64,000 bases of DNA from VRUE01 sp035605695 (GTDB taxonomy: Bacteria > Actinomycetota > Thermoleophilia > Solirubrobacterales > 70-9), in the NCBI GenBank assembly GCA_035605695.1, contig DATNGZ010000077.1:1-64000 (forward strand). Reading direction: 5' to 3'. Made by a program: the position numbers and the translations under genes. Below the pieces are notes generated by a model, which had not been told where the DNA came from, did no database searches, and worked only from the letters and a program-made list of their open reading frames with translations. Below are positions 1 to 9,109 of this stretch, one piece after another. Position 1 is the first letter of the stretch; each line of letters begins with the position of its first letter.

Positions 1-1254
1 TTGCTGCCGACCGCGCTGATGGCGCGCGAACTGCGCGCCGATTGGATCCGCGACCTGATCGCGCTGGAGCTGCTCGCCACGATCGCCCTGCTCGTTGCGG
101 CGCGGCTGCAGCGACCGCAGCGGGGCGAATCTGACGGGGGGATGCTCCGCTGGCTGGGGTGTGCGATCGCCGGTTTCGCGGCCGCCGGCATCGTGATCGT
201 CGGCGCTTTGCTGGTTACCGGCGCCACGGTGTCCGGCCTCTATGACGGCGCCATTGTGCAGGGAGTAAAGATCGGCGACGTCTTCACAATCCCCTTTACT
301 TCGCCGGCGGCGGCTGTCGACTGGGGCATCGCCGCGGTCGCCGCGGCAGCGATCGTTGTGCTCGTTCGCTCGGGGCGGACGGGCGAGTCGCCCTTCTGGC
401 CCGGGCTGCTGCGCTGCCTGGCCGGGTTCGTGATCTGGCTTACGGTGGCCCGCGCAGCGCCTTTCTCGTTGGCGCCAGCGGGAAACCAAGAGGCCTTGCC
501 GCTGGTGCTCGTGTGGGTCGCGGCGGTGACGCCGGCCGGCAACCTGGAGCCGCCGTACCGACGCTTCCTGCGGGTTGCGCTGCCTTCCCTCGCCCTGATG
601 GAGACGCTTCAGGTCTACCCCGTCGCCGGCAGCCAGGTCGGGATCGCGGCGGTCTCCTTCGTCGCCGTCGGGGCGATCTGCCTCGCCGATGGCGTCGGCT
701 TGCTGCGGGCTTGGAGCGAGGCGCGGGGCGGGCGGGCGCTTGAAGGCTTTGCCCTGGTCTCGGCCGTCGTCATCTTGGCGCTGGCTGGAAGCCTCGCGCT
801 CAAATCGATCGCCCGTCCGGCGACGAGTGGCGCGGTCCTTTACCACGACCAGCCGGCTCTTCCCTTCTCCGGCGCGAGCCTGATCCACCCTTCGCCCGGT
901 CAGGTCGAAGAATACGGCCAGCTGGTCGCGATGCTGAAAGCGCATCGCTGCACGATGTTCATCGGCCAGCCCAACGTCGACAGCCTCTATCTCTGGTCTG
1001 GCATCGACCCTCCCAAGCCCAGCGCGCCCGGCGCCTGGCTCGTCGTCCTCGACGATGTTGGGCAGCAGCGGATCGTCAACCAGCTGCGCTCCACTCCCAG
1101 GCCCTGCGCGATCCGCAACGACGCCGCCGCGGATGCCTGGCTGCACGGCTCACCGCTGCCCGATACGCCGCTGGTTCGTTACATATCTCGGGACTTCGAG
1201 CAGACCGGGCAGGTCGGTGGTTGGTTGTTCCTGGAGCCGAAAACGTCGAGCTAG
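1..1254 (+). CDS. Polytopic membrane protein, N-terminally cut by window start
   Basis: The reading frame is open from the first base, so the true start probably lies upstream. About eight hydrophobic segments fill the first 270 residues. They are followed by a soluble tail of about 150 residues, probably outside the membrane, with the look of the C-terminal domain of a GT-C type or related envelope membrane protein. I recognise no catalytic motif. It ends convergently with the next gene, the two sharing a CTAG tetranucleotide as stop. Next to other large membrane proteins and GDP-mannose dehydratase, a role in surface glycan assembly is likely but inferred. Confidence 0.75.
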   Translation: MLPTALMARELRADWIRDLIALELLATIALLVAARLQRPQRGESDGGMLRWLGCAIAGFAAAGIVIVGALLVTGATVSGLYDGAIVQGVKIGDVFTIPFTSPAAAVDWGIAAVAAAAIVVLVRSGRTGESPFWPGLLRCLAGFVIWLTVARAAPFSLAPAGNQEALPLVLVWVAAVTPAGNLEPPYRRFLRVALPSLALMETLQVYPVAGSQVGIAAVSFVAVGAICLADGVGLLRAWSEARGGRALEGFALVSAVVILALAGSLALKSIARPATSGAVLYHDQPALPFSGASLIHPSPGQVEEYGQLVAMLKAHRCTMFIGQPNVDSLYLWSGIDPPKPSAPGAWLVVLDDVGQQRIVNQLRSTPRPCAIRNDAAADAWLHGSPLPDTPLVRYISRDFEQTGQVGGWLFLEPKTSS

Positions 1255-3041
1255 TAGCGCTTGAAGCGGCATTCGGATTCCTCGATACTCGCCGGGGTGC
1301 AGCCCTGATCGCCGCTGAGCGGCCGGACCGGTCCGCGGCGCAGGTCTGCGGTTGCAGAAGCCCCGCAGACCCTCACCCCACGCCCACCCGAGATCCGCCC
1401 GTGCCAGGGCGCCTGCTCGTGGTCGGAGGCGATCACGAGCAGCGTCGGGCGCACGAGCGTGAAGCTGGGAGCCTCCGCGTAGTTGGAGGCAAAGCGGCGC
1501 AGCCGCACGGCGGCCTTGCCGCTATGGGCGGGAAAGATCAAAATTCCGCGCGGGGCGATATCAACACTGATCGGCGATCGAGGGGGGGCGCGCAGGCAGG
1601 AGCCCTCGGCTGATAGCTGTGGGGATCCGGCTTCGAGGGCCGGCGGGCCGCCGCTTGGCTTGACGCCTTCCGGCAGCGGCACGAACTGGGCGGGCGCCGC
1701 CAGAGAGAGAACCTGATCAGCCGCGCTGCGGCCGTGATCGCCAAGGTTGGCTATCTCGGTCTGACCGATCGGCGAGCCGCCAAGCCTTTCCATCGCGTTG
1801 AAATACCAGCCGGTGGTCGTGTGGCCCATGTCCTGCAACGGTTCCAGCGGCAGGTTGGCGTCGACCGTCCTCCGGGTCACTTCGACCGCCGCGATGCGGC
1901 CGCTGATGTATTCGGAGACCGTCCGCCAGTCGTTCCCCTTCTCAACCAGGATCTTGGCGCTGAACAGCATCGAGACGCCGATCGCAAGCGCCAGGACGGC
2001 GATCCGCCAGCCGCTCAGCACCCGCTGGACGTACTCACCGCGGACGACCTCGAGCACGGCCATCAGGATGAACAGGGCACTGGCGTAGACGTAGCGGCTG
2101 GCGAAGGGGTCGCCGTCGTCGGCGCGGCCAAGGGCGATGATCACCCAGGAAACCAGCGGCAGGGAGACGATCGCGCCCAGCCGTGGGGAGAGGCGCGGCT
2201 TGATCTTCAACGCCAGCGCGATGATCGCCACGAGGCCGAGGACCGCCCCGATTGCCCCGATCGCTTTTGCGTGCCCGATCTCGGGGCGGATGCCGGTCAG
2301 GGCACTCAGCCCTCCGGCGGCCGAGTCAAGGACGAACTGTGGCGTCGCCCTGAGGTTCGCGGCGGTGAACTCGGACGACCCGTAGCCGGAGTACCAGGCC
2401 ACGTAGGTGATCGCCGGGATGGCGACGATCCAGAGGTCGCGCCATCGCTCACGCGAGAAGCCCAACCAGATGATTGCGGCGGCGAGGAAGAAGAGGCCGT
2501 CGCTCGAGGACCAGATCGAGGCGGTGAGCAGGGCGCAGGCGCCGAGCTTGGCGGCAAGGCGTGAGCGGTCGAGCAGAACAAGGACCGCGAGCCCGCAGGC
2601 CAAGGAGATGACAACGCCGATCTGGGTCGGCCAGAGCAGGTTGTCCGAGCCGCCGCCAAGGAGCAGGAGGGGGGCGGTGACGAGCAGTGCCAGCCAGTCG
2701 CCGACCCGTTCGCGGGCGAAGACGAAGAAGAGGGCTACTACCGCCACATCAAGCAGGACGAGGACTAGGCGGAGGGCTCCGTAGTGGGGTCCGAAGAGTT
2801 CCGGGACCGCCTTAAAAGCGACGACGAGCAGCGCCGAGAGGTGTTCGTTGTGGGGCGTGAGGAAGACATCAGGAGTGAACCCGCCCCGGTTGAGAAGGAG
2901 GTCCCAGTCGTCCCCGCGCCAGACCGTGCCTCGCCCTGCCCAGAAGACGAAGGCTGCGGAGGCAAGCAGGAGCAACGCCAGGATCGCCCACGGGAGCCAC
3001 CGAGCTTCGCGAGCCTTGGATAGATGTCTGGGTGGTTCCAA
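1251..3041 (-). CDS. Large polytopic membrane protein with soluble C-terminal domain
   Basis: About 596 residues. Roughly ten transmembrane segments begin at the WLPWAILALLLL stretch and are followed by a soluble, probably extracytoplasmic tail of about 190 residues. The loop after the first segment carries WRGDDWD, reminiscent of the acidic first loop of GT-C membrane glycosyltransferases, but the family is not clear to me. The start is uncertain: the frame stays open to 3191 and would then overlap the divergent dehydratase gene. The TTG at 3041 has a GGGGA ribosome site six bases upstream and is preferred. A GTG at 3104 is the alternative. Function unknown; glycan assembly is inferred from context. 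Confidence 0.7.
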   Translation of the reverse strand: MEPPRHLSKAREARWLPWAILALLLLASAAFVFWAGRGTVWRGDDWDLLLNRGGFTPDVFLTPHNEHLSALLVVAFKAVPELFGPHYGALRLVLVLLDVAVVALFFVFARERVGDWLALLVTAPLLLLGGGSDNLLWPTQIGVVISLACGLAVLVLLDRSRLAAKLGACALLTASIWSSSDGLFFLAAAIIWLGFSRERWRDLWIVAIPAITYVAWYSGYGSSEFTAANLRATPQFVLDSAAGGLSALTGIRPEIGHAKAIGAIGAVLGLVAIIALALKIKPRLSPRLGAIVSLPLVSWVIIALGRADDGDPFASRYVYASALFILMAVLEVVRGEYVQRVLSGWRIAVLALAIGVSMLFSAKILVEKGNDWRTVSEYISGRIAAVEVTRRTVDANLPLEPLQDMGHTTTGWYFNAMERLGGSPIGQTEIANLGDHGRSAADQVLSLAAPAQFVPLPEGVKPSGGPPALEAGSPQLSAEGSCLRAPPRSPISVDIAPRGILIFPAHSGKAAVRLRRFASNYAEAPSFTLVRPTLLVIASDHEQAPWHGRISGGRGVRVCGASATADLRRGPVRPLSGDQGCTPASIEESECRFKRY

Positions 3042-3145
3042 GCGATTCCCCGCCGCGCTGTCCCTGCCGCCGGCGAGCGCACGATATTGGATGCCTCCCG
3101 GCACCTGCGCGGGGTTGACGCCGATCCTCCGGGTGGCATCGCCGA

Positions 3146-3151
3146 TAACCT
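3146..3151 (+). promoter_or_regulatory. Putative -10 element TAACCT for the GDP-mannose dehydratase gene
   Basis: TANNNT hexamer ending 8 bases before the ATG at 3160, placing transcription start about at the start codon. No clear -35 box is visible. Confidence 0.5.
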
Positions 3152-3159
3152 TCCCGGAG

Positions 3160-4143
3160 ATGGCGCGACGGGCACTCATAACCGGAATCACGGGTCAGGA
3201 TGGCAGCTATCTGGCCGAGCTCCTGCTCGAGAAGGGCTACGAGGTGCATGGCCTGGTACGGCGACTCTCGAGCGAGAACCACGATCGCCTGCAGGGAATA
3301 CGCGACCGGATTTCGCTGCACACCGGTGATCTGCTCGACCAGCGCTCGCTGGTCGACGTGATGAGGGAAAGCGAGCCAGACGAGATCTACAACCTGGCGG
3401 CGATGTCGTTTGTCGCGGCTTCCTGGAATCAGCCGACGCTTACGGCGGAGTTCACCGGCGTCGGCGTGGCCCGGATGCTGGAGGCGATGCGCGAAGTTTG
3501 CCCGGAGGCCCGCTTCTACCAGGCCTCCTCGAGCGAGATGTTCGGCAAGGTCCGCGAAACGCCGCAGCACGAGCTGACGCCCTACTACCCCCGCAGCCCC
3601 TATGGGGTGGCCAAGGTCTACGGGCACTTCATCACCGTCAACTACCGCGAGAGCTACGGGCTGTTCGCCAGCTCTGGCATTCTCTTCAACCACGAGAGTC
3701 CGCGCCGTGGCCTGGAGTTCGTCACCCGCAAGGTCACCCACGCCGCCGCGGCGATCAAGCTTGGCCTCGCCTCGGAGCTTCGCCTGGGCAACCTCGACGC
3801 CCGCCGCGACTGGGGCTATGCCCCCGACTACGTCGAAGCGATGTGGATGATGCTGCAGCAGGATGAGCCCGAAGACTTCGTCATCGGCAGTGGCCGGGAT
3901 AACTCGGTTAGCGATCTGGTCAACATCGCCTTCGAGCAAGTTGGCCTCGACCCAGCCGAGTACGTGCAGCAGGATCCCGCTTTCATGCGCCCGGCCGAGG
4001 TTGACCTCTTGATCGCGGATCCCTCGAAGGCCCGCGATCAGCTTGGCTGGGTGCCAAAAACCGGCTTCGACGAGCTGGTCAAGCTGATGGTAGATGCGGA
4101 CCTCGCTCGCCTGCGCGCGGGCGCCCCGATCGCCTCGTCCTAG
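3160..4143 (+). CDS. gmd: GDP-mannose 4,6-dehydratase
   Basis: A 327-residue short-chain dehydrogenase of the usual length. It converts GDP-D-mannose to GDP-4-keto-6-deoxy-D-mannose, the precursor of GDP-fucose, GDP-rhamnose and perosamine. The start has the Rossmann motif GITGQDGSYLAELL, characteristic of this family. The catalytic SSSEMFG serine region and YGVAK (Tyr-x3-Lys) are present, as is FNHESPRRGLEFVTRK near the substrate site. ATG 3160 was chosen over upstream in-frame codons because the protein begins two residues before the nucleotide-binding strand and a TANNNT element sits just before it. No reductase or aminotransferase obviously completing the pathway is adjacent. Confidence 0.95.
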   Translation: MARRALITGITGQDGSYLAELLLEKGYEVHGLVRRLSSENHDRLQGIRDRISLHTGDLLDQRSLVDVMRESEPDEIYNLAAMSFVAASWNQPTLTAEFTGVGVARMLEAMREVCPEARFYQASSSEMFGKVRETPQHELTPYYPRSPYGVAKVYGHFITVNYRESYGLFASSGILFNHESPRRGLEFVTRKVTHAAAAIKLGLASELRLGNLDARRDWGYAPDYVEAMWMMLQQDEPEDFVIGSGRDNSVSDLVNIAFEQVGLDPAEYVQQDPAFMRPAEVDLLIADPSKARDQLGWVPKTGFDELVKLMVDADLARLRAGAPIASS

Positions 4144-5879
4144 TTTTCCCCTTCCACTGCCCGGCAGGGCTCGGGAAGCATCCTGTCGCGCATCGGCGGA
4201 ACCTCGTAGACGAGTACACCCCCCGAGCGATGCGGCGGTCCCGGCAGGGCGGCCAGCAGCGGCGCCGCCCGCCGGGCGACCGCTGTTGGAGCGACCACCG
4301 CGTCGACCTGCTTGGCGGCGAGGAAATCGAGCAGCCCTTCGCGGTTGGCGGGGCTGTAGTCCTCCGCTCTCAGCTGGCCGACGATCGGCCAGCAGGCAAA
4401 GTCCTCGGGAATCGTTCCCGTCAGGTACCCACCAGGCATCGCGTACGCCATGCCGGCGCTCGCCTGCCAGTAGACGCTGTCGCCTTCACCGGCCTCGTTG
4501 TAGGGCAGTACGAGGAGGTTGGGACGACCCCTGAACTGGGGGCTGTCGCCACCGGCGAAGAATCCCGGCAGCGGTCGCCGTGAGGCCCAGATCGCCGCGC
4601 CGTAGTGCGGCGGGCTGGGATCGGTGGCGCCCGGGTTCGGAAGCAGGAGGGCGAGGCCGACTGCGGCCAGCGCCCACTTTGCCGCCGGCCACCGACTCGG
4701 CGTCGAGAGCCAGAGCGTCAGAATCACCGCAAGCGCCAGCCAGGCGAAGACGATGAGCCGCTCGGGTAGCACGTACTTGAAGTACGGCAGGTGGAGGAAC
4801 GGAGCCCAGGGCAGGCGCAGCGAGGTAGGCGAGCCGAGCAGGTTGAGTCGCGGGCCGAGCGCGCCGATCAGGGCGATCCCGAAGGCGGCGAGGAGGAACA
4901 GCGTGATGCGATCGCGGCGCCGTTGCCAGCCGAAGAGGCCGAGCACGAGCAACAGGGGGAGGCCGAGGTAGGTGCCGTTCTCGGAGAGGTTGCCGGTGAA
5001 CCGGTCCCCGATGCCGGCGAGGGTCTCGCCGCCGATCGTGATCCGGGTGGGGATCACCAGGTTGAGCGGGTCGGCCGAGTAGCGAACCGGATCGATGTGG
5101 GTGAGGTCGAGATGGGCGGTCACCGCCGCGAGCAGGAAGGGCGAGACCAGCAGGCCGGCCGCGACGTAGGCGCCGGCAATCGGTGCGGCGAGGGGGAGCA
5201 GGCTCGCCCTCTGCGCCGGCAGGATCAGGAGCGCGAGCCCGTACACCGCGACGCCCATCATCGTCATCGTCAGAAACACCTCTGTGGAGGTGAGGAACTG
5301 GAAGGCGAGGACGATCGTCAGGCAGGCGACGAAGGCGATCGTGCCGATCGACTTGTTCCGCCGGCGCAGGACGAGGTAGACGGCGAGCGGCGCCATCGCC
5401 ACCAGTGAGAGGTTGGGGTGTCCGAGGGACTGGCCGAGCACATAGGTCGAGAAGCCGAAGGCGTAGCCACCGGCGAGCGCCGCCCAGCTCGAGCCCCCCA
5501 CCTGCCGGCAGAGGAGAAAGGCAGCCCAGGCGTTGAGCGCGGGGATCAGGATCGCGAGCGCGTTGTAGGAGGCAAGTGGGCCGAAGGTCTGGGTGACCGG
5601 CGCCATCACCAGGCTCGGGCCCGCGATCGACGTCATCAGCGTCGTGTTGAACCCTTGCGGGGCGTAGACGACGGCCGAGTGCAGCGGGTCGAGCCCGTCG
5701 GCGATTGCCTGAGGCCACCATTTGAGGTCCCAAGTGAAGACGGGAGGATCGGGCCCGTAGCCGATCGTGGCCGAGCCAAAATGGGCGAGCGCGCCGTGGC
5801 CCACGAGGACTGCGGAGAGGAGCAGGTAGAGCGCGAAGGCCAGCGTCGCCGATTGCCAGCGAGGCAGCTGGACCGCCAT
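4140..5879 (-). CDS. Polytopic membrane protein, possible GT-C type glycosyltransferase
   Basis: 579 residues with about twelve transmembrane segments and a C-terminal soluble part of about 150 residues. The first extracytoplasmic loop contains DPPVFTWDLKWWP, an acidic/aromatic loop in the place where GT-C membrane glycosyltransferases carry catalytic acids. That assignment is only suggestive. It lies two bases after the GT2 gene on the same strand, so it is the last gene of the methyltransferase-GT2 operon. Its stop overlaps that of the GDP-mannose dehydratase gene in a shared CTAG. Confidence 0.7.
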   Translation of the reverse strand: MAVQLPRWQSATLAFALYLLLSAVLVGHGALAHFGSATIGYGPDPPVFTWDLKWWPQAIADGLDPLHSAVVYAPQGFNTTLMTSIAGPSLVMAPVTQTFGPLASYNALAILIPALNAWAAFLLCRQVGGSSWAALAGGYAFGFSTYVLGQSLGHPNLSLVAMAPLAVYLVLRRRNKSIGTIAFVACLTIVLAFQFLTSTEVFLTMTMMGVAVYGLALLILPAQRASLLPLAAPIAGAYVAAGLLVSPFLLAAVTAHLDLTHIDPVRYSADPLNLVIPTRITIGGETLAGIGDRFTGNLSENGTYLGLPLLLVLGLFGWQRRRDRITLFLLAAFGIALIGALGPRLNLLGSPTSLRLPWAPFLHLPYFKYVLPERLIVFAWLALAVILTLWLSTPSRWPAAKWALAAVGLALLLPNPGATDPSPPHYGAAIWASRRPLPGFFAGGDSPQFRGRPNLLVLPYNEAGEGDSVYWQASAGMAYAMPGGYLTGTIPEDFACWPIVGQLRAEDYSPANREGLLDFLAAKQVDAVVAPTAVARRAAPLLAALPGPPHRSGGVLVYEVPPMRDRMLPEPCRAVEGEN

Positions 5880-5881
5880 CG

Positions 5882-6814
5882 CTAGCGGTTGCGGCCGGCC
5901 CGCATGCGCAGGCGCTCAGCCACGGTCAAATCGATCAGCAGGCTGCTCTCGGGCAGCTGGCGACGAGGTAGCCCGCGGGCTGCGCGAAAGCCCCTGACCC
6001 GCCCTCTGAGCCCCCGTCCGGTGCGGGCGCGAGCCAGTTGGCCGGCGCAGATCGCCGCCTCGCAGAAGAGCGCGCGGACGGCTCTTCCCGAACTCCGCGT
6101 TACGCCGTAGCGCCGCATCAGGTAGCCGCGGCTCCAGCCGGTCATCTCGAACTTCGCCCCGCTGCGGCTGCCGAGCGTGGCGGAGAAGGCGTGAAGCGCC
6201 CGCGCATCTGGCGCCAGCACGCACTCATGCCCCGCCGCGCGCATCCGCAGGGCCAGGTCGACGTCCTCGTAGTAGACGAAGATCCGCTCGTCGAAGCCGC
6301 CGACGGAGGTGAACGCGTCGCGCCGGTACAGCGCCGCGCCGCCGGTCGGGCCGAGCGGCGCCGGCGCCGAGCGCAGGCCCTCGACGCTCTCGCCGTGCAG
6401 ATAGTCGAAGGCCATCAGCGTGTCGCCCTCGACCGTGACGCCGGCCGAGTCGATCAGATCGGGTGCGTCGCGCTGGACCAGCACGCCGGCGACCGAGGCA
6501 ACGCCCTCCCCTTGCGCCGCCAACAGCGCCTCGAGGAAGCCGGGTTCGCACTCGACGTCATTGTTGAGGAAGATCAAAGGGTCGCCCGGCACGCGGTCCA
6601 CCGCGAGGTTGAGCGCTCTGCCAAAGCCGATGTTCTGGGGCAGCGCAATCAGCTCCACCTCTGGGAAGCGGGTCCCCAGCATCGCCACGGAATCGTCTTC
6701 GGAGCCGTTGTCGACGACGGCCACCTGGACCGCGTCCGTGGCTGCCAGGCTTTCCAGGGTAAGCGCCAGCATCTCTCCCCCGTTGAGGTTGGGGATGTAG
6801 ACGGTGGGCTTCAG
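5882..6814 (-). CDS. GT2 family glycosyltransferase with probable CTG start
   Basis: A GT-A fold glycosyltransferase of about 310 residues. It has VYIPNLNGG at the start, VAVVDNGSEDDS for nucleotide binding, LIFLNNDVE as the metal-binding acidic motif and YYEDVDLALR as the usual catalytic-side motif, so it resembles rhamnosyltransferase-like GT2 enzymes. The first ATG (6772) would remove the first beta strand with YIPN. The only in-frame upstream initiator reaching it is CTG at 6814, which overlaps the TGA of the upstream methyltransferase as CTGA, mimicking an ATGA coupling. A sequence error at this codon cannot be excluded. Confidence 0.85.
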   Translation of the reverse strand: MKPTVYIPNLNGGEMLALTLESLAATDAVQVAVVDNGSEDDSVAMLGTRFPEVELIALPQNIGFGRALNLAVDRVPGDPLIFLNNDVECEPGFLEALLAAQGEGVASVAGVLVQRDAPDLIDSAGVTVEGDTLMAFDYLHGESVEGLRSAPAPLGPTGGAALYRRDAFTSVGGFDERIFVYYEDVDLALRMRAAGHECVLAPDARALHAFSATLGSRSGAKFEMTGWSRGYLMRRYGVTRSSGRAVRALFCEAAICAGQLARARTGRGLRGRVRGFRAARGLPRRQLPESSLLIDLTVAERLRMRAGRNR

Positions 6815-7632
6815 CTCGGGCCGGGAAGTCGAAGGTCCAGACAGGCCACCGCCCGCGCGGCCGCTGCCCCGTCCGCCGCGGCTGCCGGCCGCTCCCTGTC
6901 GATCATGTGGTAGCTGGCATCGGCGGCCTGCTCGAAGGTGCTGTGCTGCCAGCCCCCGGCGTCGTAGCGAAAGATCGTTACCTCGCTGGACTGCGCCCCC
7001 GAGAGCTTGATCAAGCGGTCGATTCCGGCTGCGTCGAATTGCCGCAGCCAGCCGAGGTCTTCGGGCACGCCGTAGGGAACCGTGATCAGCAGCCGCCCGC
7101 TGTCTGCTGTGACCCGCCGGATCTCGTCCAGAGCTTTCTTGAGCTCTTGATCAGGGTCCGCGGCGCGCTCCTTGGCAGCGGTCGCGTATAGAGAGTTGTC
7201 CATGCCCACGTGCTCGAGCGTCGAGATCGAGACAGCCGTGTCGAACGAAGAGTCGACGAACGGCAGGGAGCGGAGGTCGGCGAAAACGTAGGAGACGCCC
7301 CGCTCGGGGAAGGCGCGCGGCTCGGGCGCAAGCGTGACGATCGTCAGGGCGGCGATGCCGGGCTGCACGGCGTCGAGCACGTGCGAGTGGTTCAGCGTCG
7401 AGCCGGCGTCGAGCACCTTGCCGTCGAGCGCGCAGGAGAGAAGCCAGGGAAACTCCACCACCCGCTCGTCGAAGCCCTTGCCGTATCCGGCGGGCAGCTG
7501 GCCGCCACTGCGAAAGCCCGCCAGCGCTTGCTCGGAGTTGAATACTTCGGACAGCAGCCGCTCCTGTCGGCGAACGTAACTGAGGCTGAAAACGCCGAAG
7601 ATTCTGGGCCGGTTCTTGAGTCGGTTGAGCAT
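6811..7632 (-). CDS. Class I SAM-dependent methyltransferase
   Basis: Rossmann-type methyltransferase with motif I as KVLDAGSTLNHSHVLDA, an acidic/adenine segment FADLRSLPF, and the SISTLEHVGM and RLLITVPYG strands typical of class I enzymes modifying small molecules or glycans. The stop overlaps the start of the GT2 gene, so the two are co-translated. The start is uncertain. The frame is open to a GTG at 7713, but that would overlap the 5' end of the divergent flippase gene and its promoter. I therefore list ATG 7632, with TTG 7650 and GTG 7713 as alternatives. Confidence 0.75.
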   Translation of the reverse strand: MLNRLKNRPRIFGVFSLSYVRRQERLLSEVFNSEQALAGFRSGGQLPAGYGKGFDERVVEFPWLLSCALDGKVLDAGSTLNHSHVLDAVQPGIAALTIVTLAPEPRAFPERGVSYVFADLRSLPFVDSSFDTAVSISTLEHVGMDNSLYATAAKERAADPDQELKKALDEIRRVTADSGRLLITVPYGVPEDLGWLRQFDAAGIDRLIKLSGAQSSEVTIFRYDAGGWQHSTFEQAADASYHMIDRERPAAAADGAAAARAVACLDLRLPGPS

Positions 7633-7684
7633 CGGAAGATGTACCGCCAATTCGCGGAGCCGGCGGAAGCAGTTACGGGAGAGA

Positions 7685-7690
7685 TAGGAT
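7685..7690 (+). promoter_or_regulatory. Putative -10 element TAGGAT for the first flippase gene
   Basis: TANNNT hexamer ending 5 bases before GTG 7696. The AGGAT could alternatively serve as a ribosome site, so this case is ambiguous. Confidence 0.4.
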
Positions 7691-7695
7691 CGTAC

Positions 7696-9096
7696 GTGTC
7701 GCGAAGACTTCACGTCGATGTGGGCTGGCTGTGGGTTGGCTATCTCGCCCGCTCCCTTTCCTACCTCGCCCTGACCGCAGTTCTCGCCCGCTCCCTTGGG
7801 CCCAGCGGCTACGGCGAGCTCTCGTTGTTCCTCGCCCTGACGCTGGGGGTCTCCCAGGTGGCCGGGTCGTGGCCGTTCCTTGCCGTGCCGGTCCTTGGCG
7901 CCGAAAGCAAGTCAGTCGCCGCGGCCTTTCGCCCGGCGGCGATCGTCGCCTCGCTGGCGACCCTGGCCGCGCTCGTCGTCGCGCTTCCACTGGCGGTGCT
8001 GATCATGTCGGACTCACCCGCCTCGCTGCTGGCCCTGGTGCTCTACTCGGTGGCGCTGGTCGGCCTGCAGGGTGCCTACGGTGTCCTGCAGACCGAGGGG
8101 CGGATGAAGGGCATCGCCAGCCTGCAGACGATGGAGCGCCTTACCGGTCTGGTGGTGCTCCTGATCGCGGGCGCCGTCGCGACGCTCACCGTGCGCACGT
8201 CGGAGGGGCTGCTCGCCTTCGCGGCTGCAGCGACCTGCGTTGCGGCCTTCCTCTTCATGACCCCCGAGGCTCTCTGCGGTCGCACGGACGATTCTCCCGA
8301 CCATCTCGTCAGCACCGTGATGAAAGCCGTCGGCGCGATGGGGATCGTCAGCATTTGCGCCTACGGAGTCGCCTGGGCCGACATCTACGTGCTCAACGCG
8401 TTCAGGTCCCATGAGGACGTCGGCATCTACTCCCTCGCCTACCAGGTGTTCACCTTCGTGGTGCAGCTCGGCTCGATGTGGGCCGTGGCCGCCCTGCCCC
8501 GCCACGCACGCTCCGAAGTCGCCGGCGAAGACCTTCTCAGCCAGCTACCGATGGACCGCACGCTCACCGTCACTCGCCTCTGGAGCGCGGTCGTGCCGGC
8601 GCTCGCGGTGGTCGCCATCTTTGCCCTGCCAAAGGTCTTTGGCGAGGATTTCGAGCAGGCTGCGGTCCCGATGACGATCCTGCTTGCGGGCGCCATTTAC
8701 CTGGCTGGCTACTTCGCGGTTTTGCCGACCTTCGTCGCCGGACGACGTACCAGGTTGCTGGCAAAGGTCTCGATCGCCTCGGTCGCGATCAACATCGGCC
8801 TGGACCTCGCCCTCGTCCCAGCTCTGGGATTCAACGGCCCCGCGATTGCCACCGCGGCCCAGACCGTGTTCGGCGCGGCGGCTCTGCTCTGGTTCGCCCT
8901 GGGCTCGTCGAGGGCGATGGCGGTGATGCTGGCCGGTACGCCGGCGGCGATAGCGCTTGCGCTCTTGGCCGCATCCCCTCACAACGTCGCCTTGATCGTG
9001 CTGACGATCGCGATCGCCGCGATCAGCTTCGCCTGGGGCGCGTCCGGCCTGCGTGGCCTCGGAGTCTTCGCGGAGCCCGCGGGCTCCGAGCCCTAA
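7696..9096 (+). CDS. Wzx-type polysaccharide flippase (MOP superfamily)
   Basis: 466 residues with about 12-14 hydrophobic segments. It starts with a short cytoplasmic end followed by the segment VGYLARSLSYLALTAVLARSLG, typical of lipid-linked oligosaccharide flippases. It is expected to move undecaprenyl-diphosphate-linked glycan units across the membrane. GTG 7696 is chosen because the hydrophobic core begins about ten residues later and an AGGAT/TANNNT signal sits just upstream. Upstream in-frame sequence is antisense to the methyltransferase. A second flippase lies at 40687-42663, so two export routes probably exist. Confidence 0.88.
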   Translation: MSRRLHVDVGWLWVGYLARSLSYLALTAVLARSLGPSGYGELSLFLALTLGVSQVAGSWPFLAVPVLGAESKSVAAAFRPAAIVASLATLAALVVALPLAVLIMSDSPASLLALVLYSVALVGLQGAYGVLQTEGRMKGIASLQTMERLTGLVVLLIAGAVATLTVRTSEGLLAFAAAATCVAAFLFMTPEALCGRTDDSPDHLVSTVMKAVGAMGIVSICAYGVAWADIYVLNAFRSHEDVGIYSLAYQVFTFVVQLGSMWAVAALPRHARSEVAGEDLLSQLPMDRTLTVTRLWSAVVPALAVVAIFALPKVFGEDFEQAAVPMTILLAGAIYLAGYFAVLPTFVAGRRTRLLAKVSIASVAINIGLDLALVPALGFNGPAIATAAQTVFGAAALLWFALGSSRAMAVMLAGTPAAIALALLAASPHNVALIVLTIAIAAISFAWGASGLRGLGVFAEPAGSEP

Positions 9097-9109
9097 GTCG
9101 CGAGACGGC

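Noticed and set aside
7633..7713. GTG 7713 as start of the methyltransferase
   Set aside because: It overlaps the 5' end and promoter of the divergent flippase and has no ribosome site. Kept only as an alternative.
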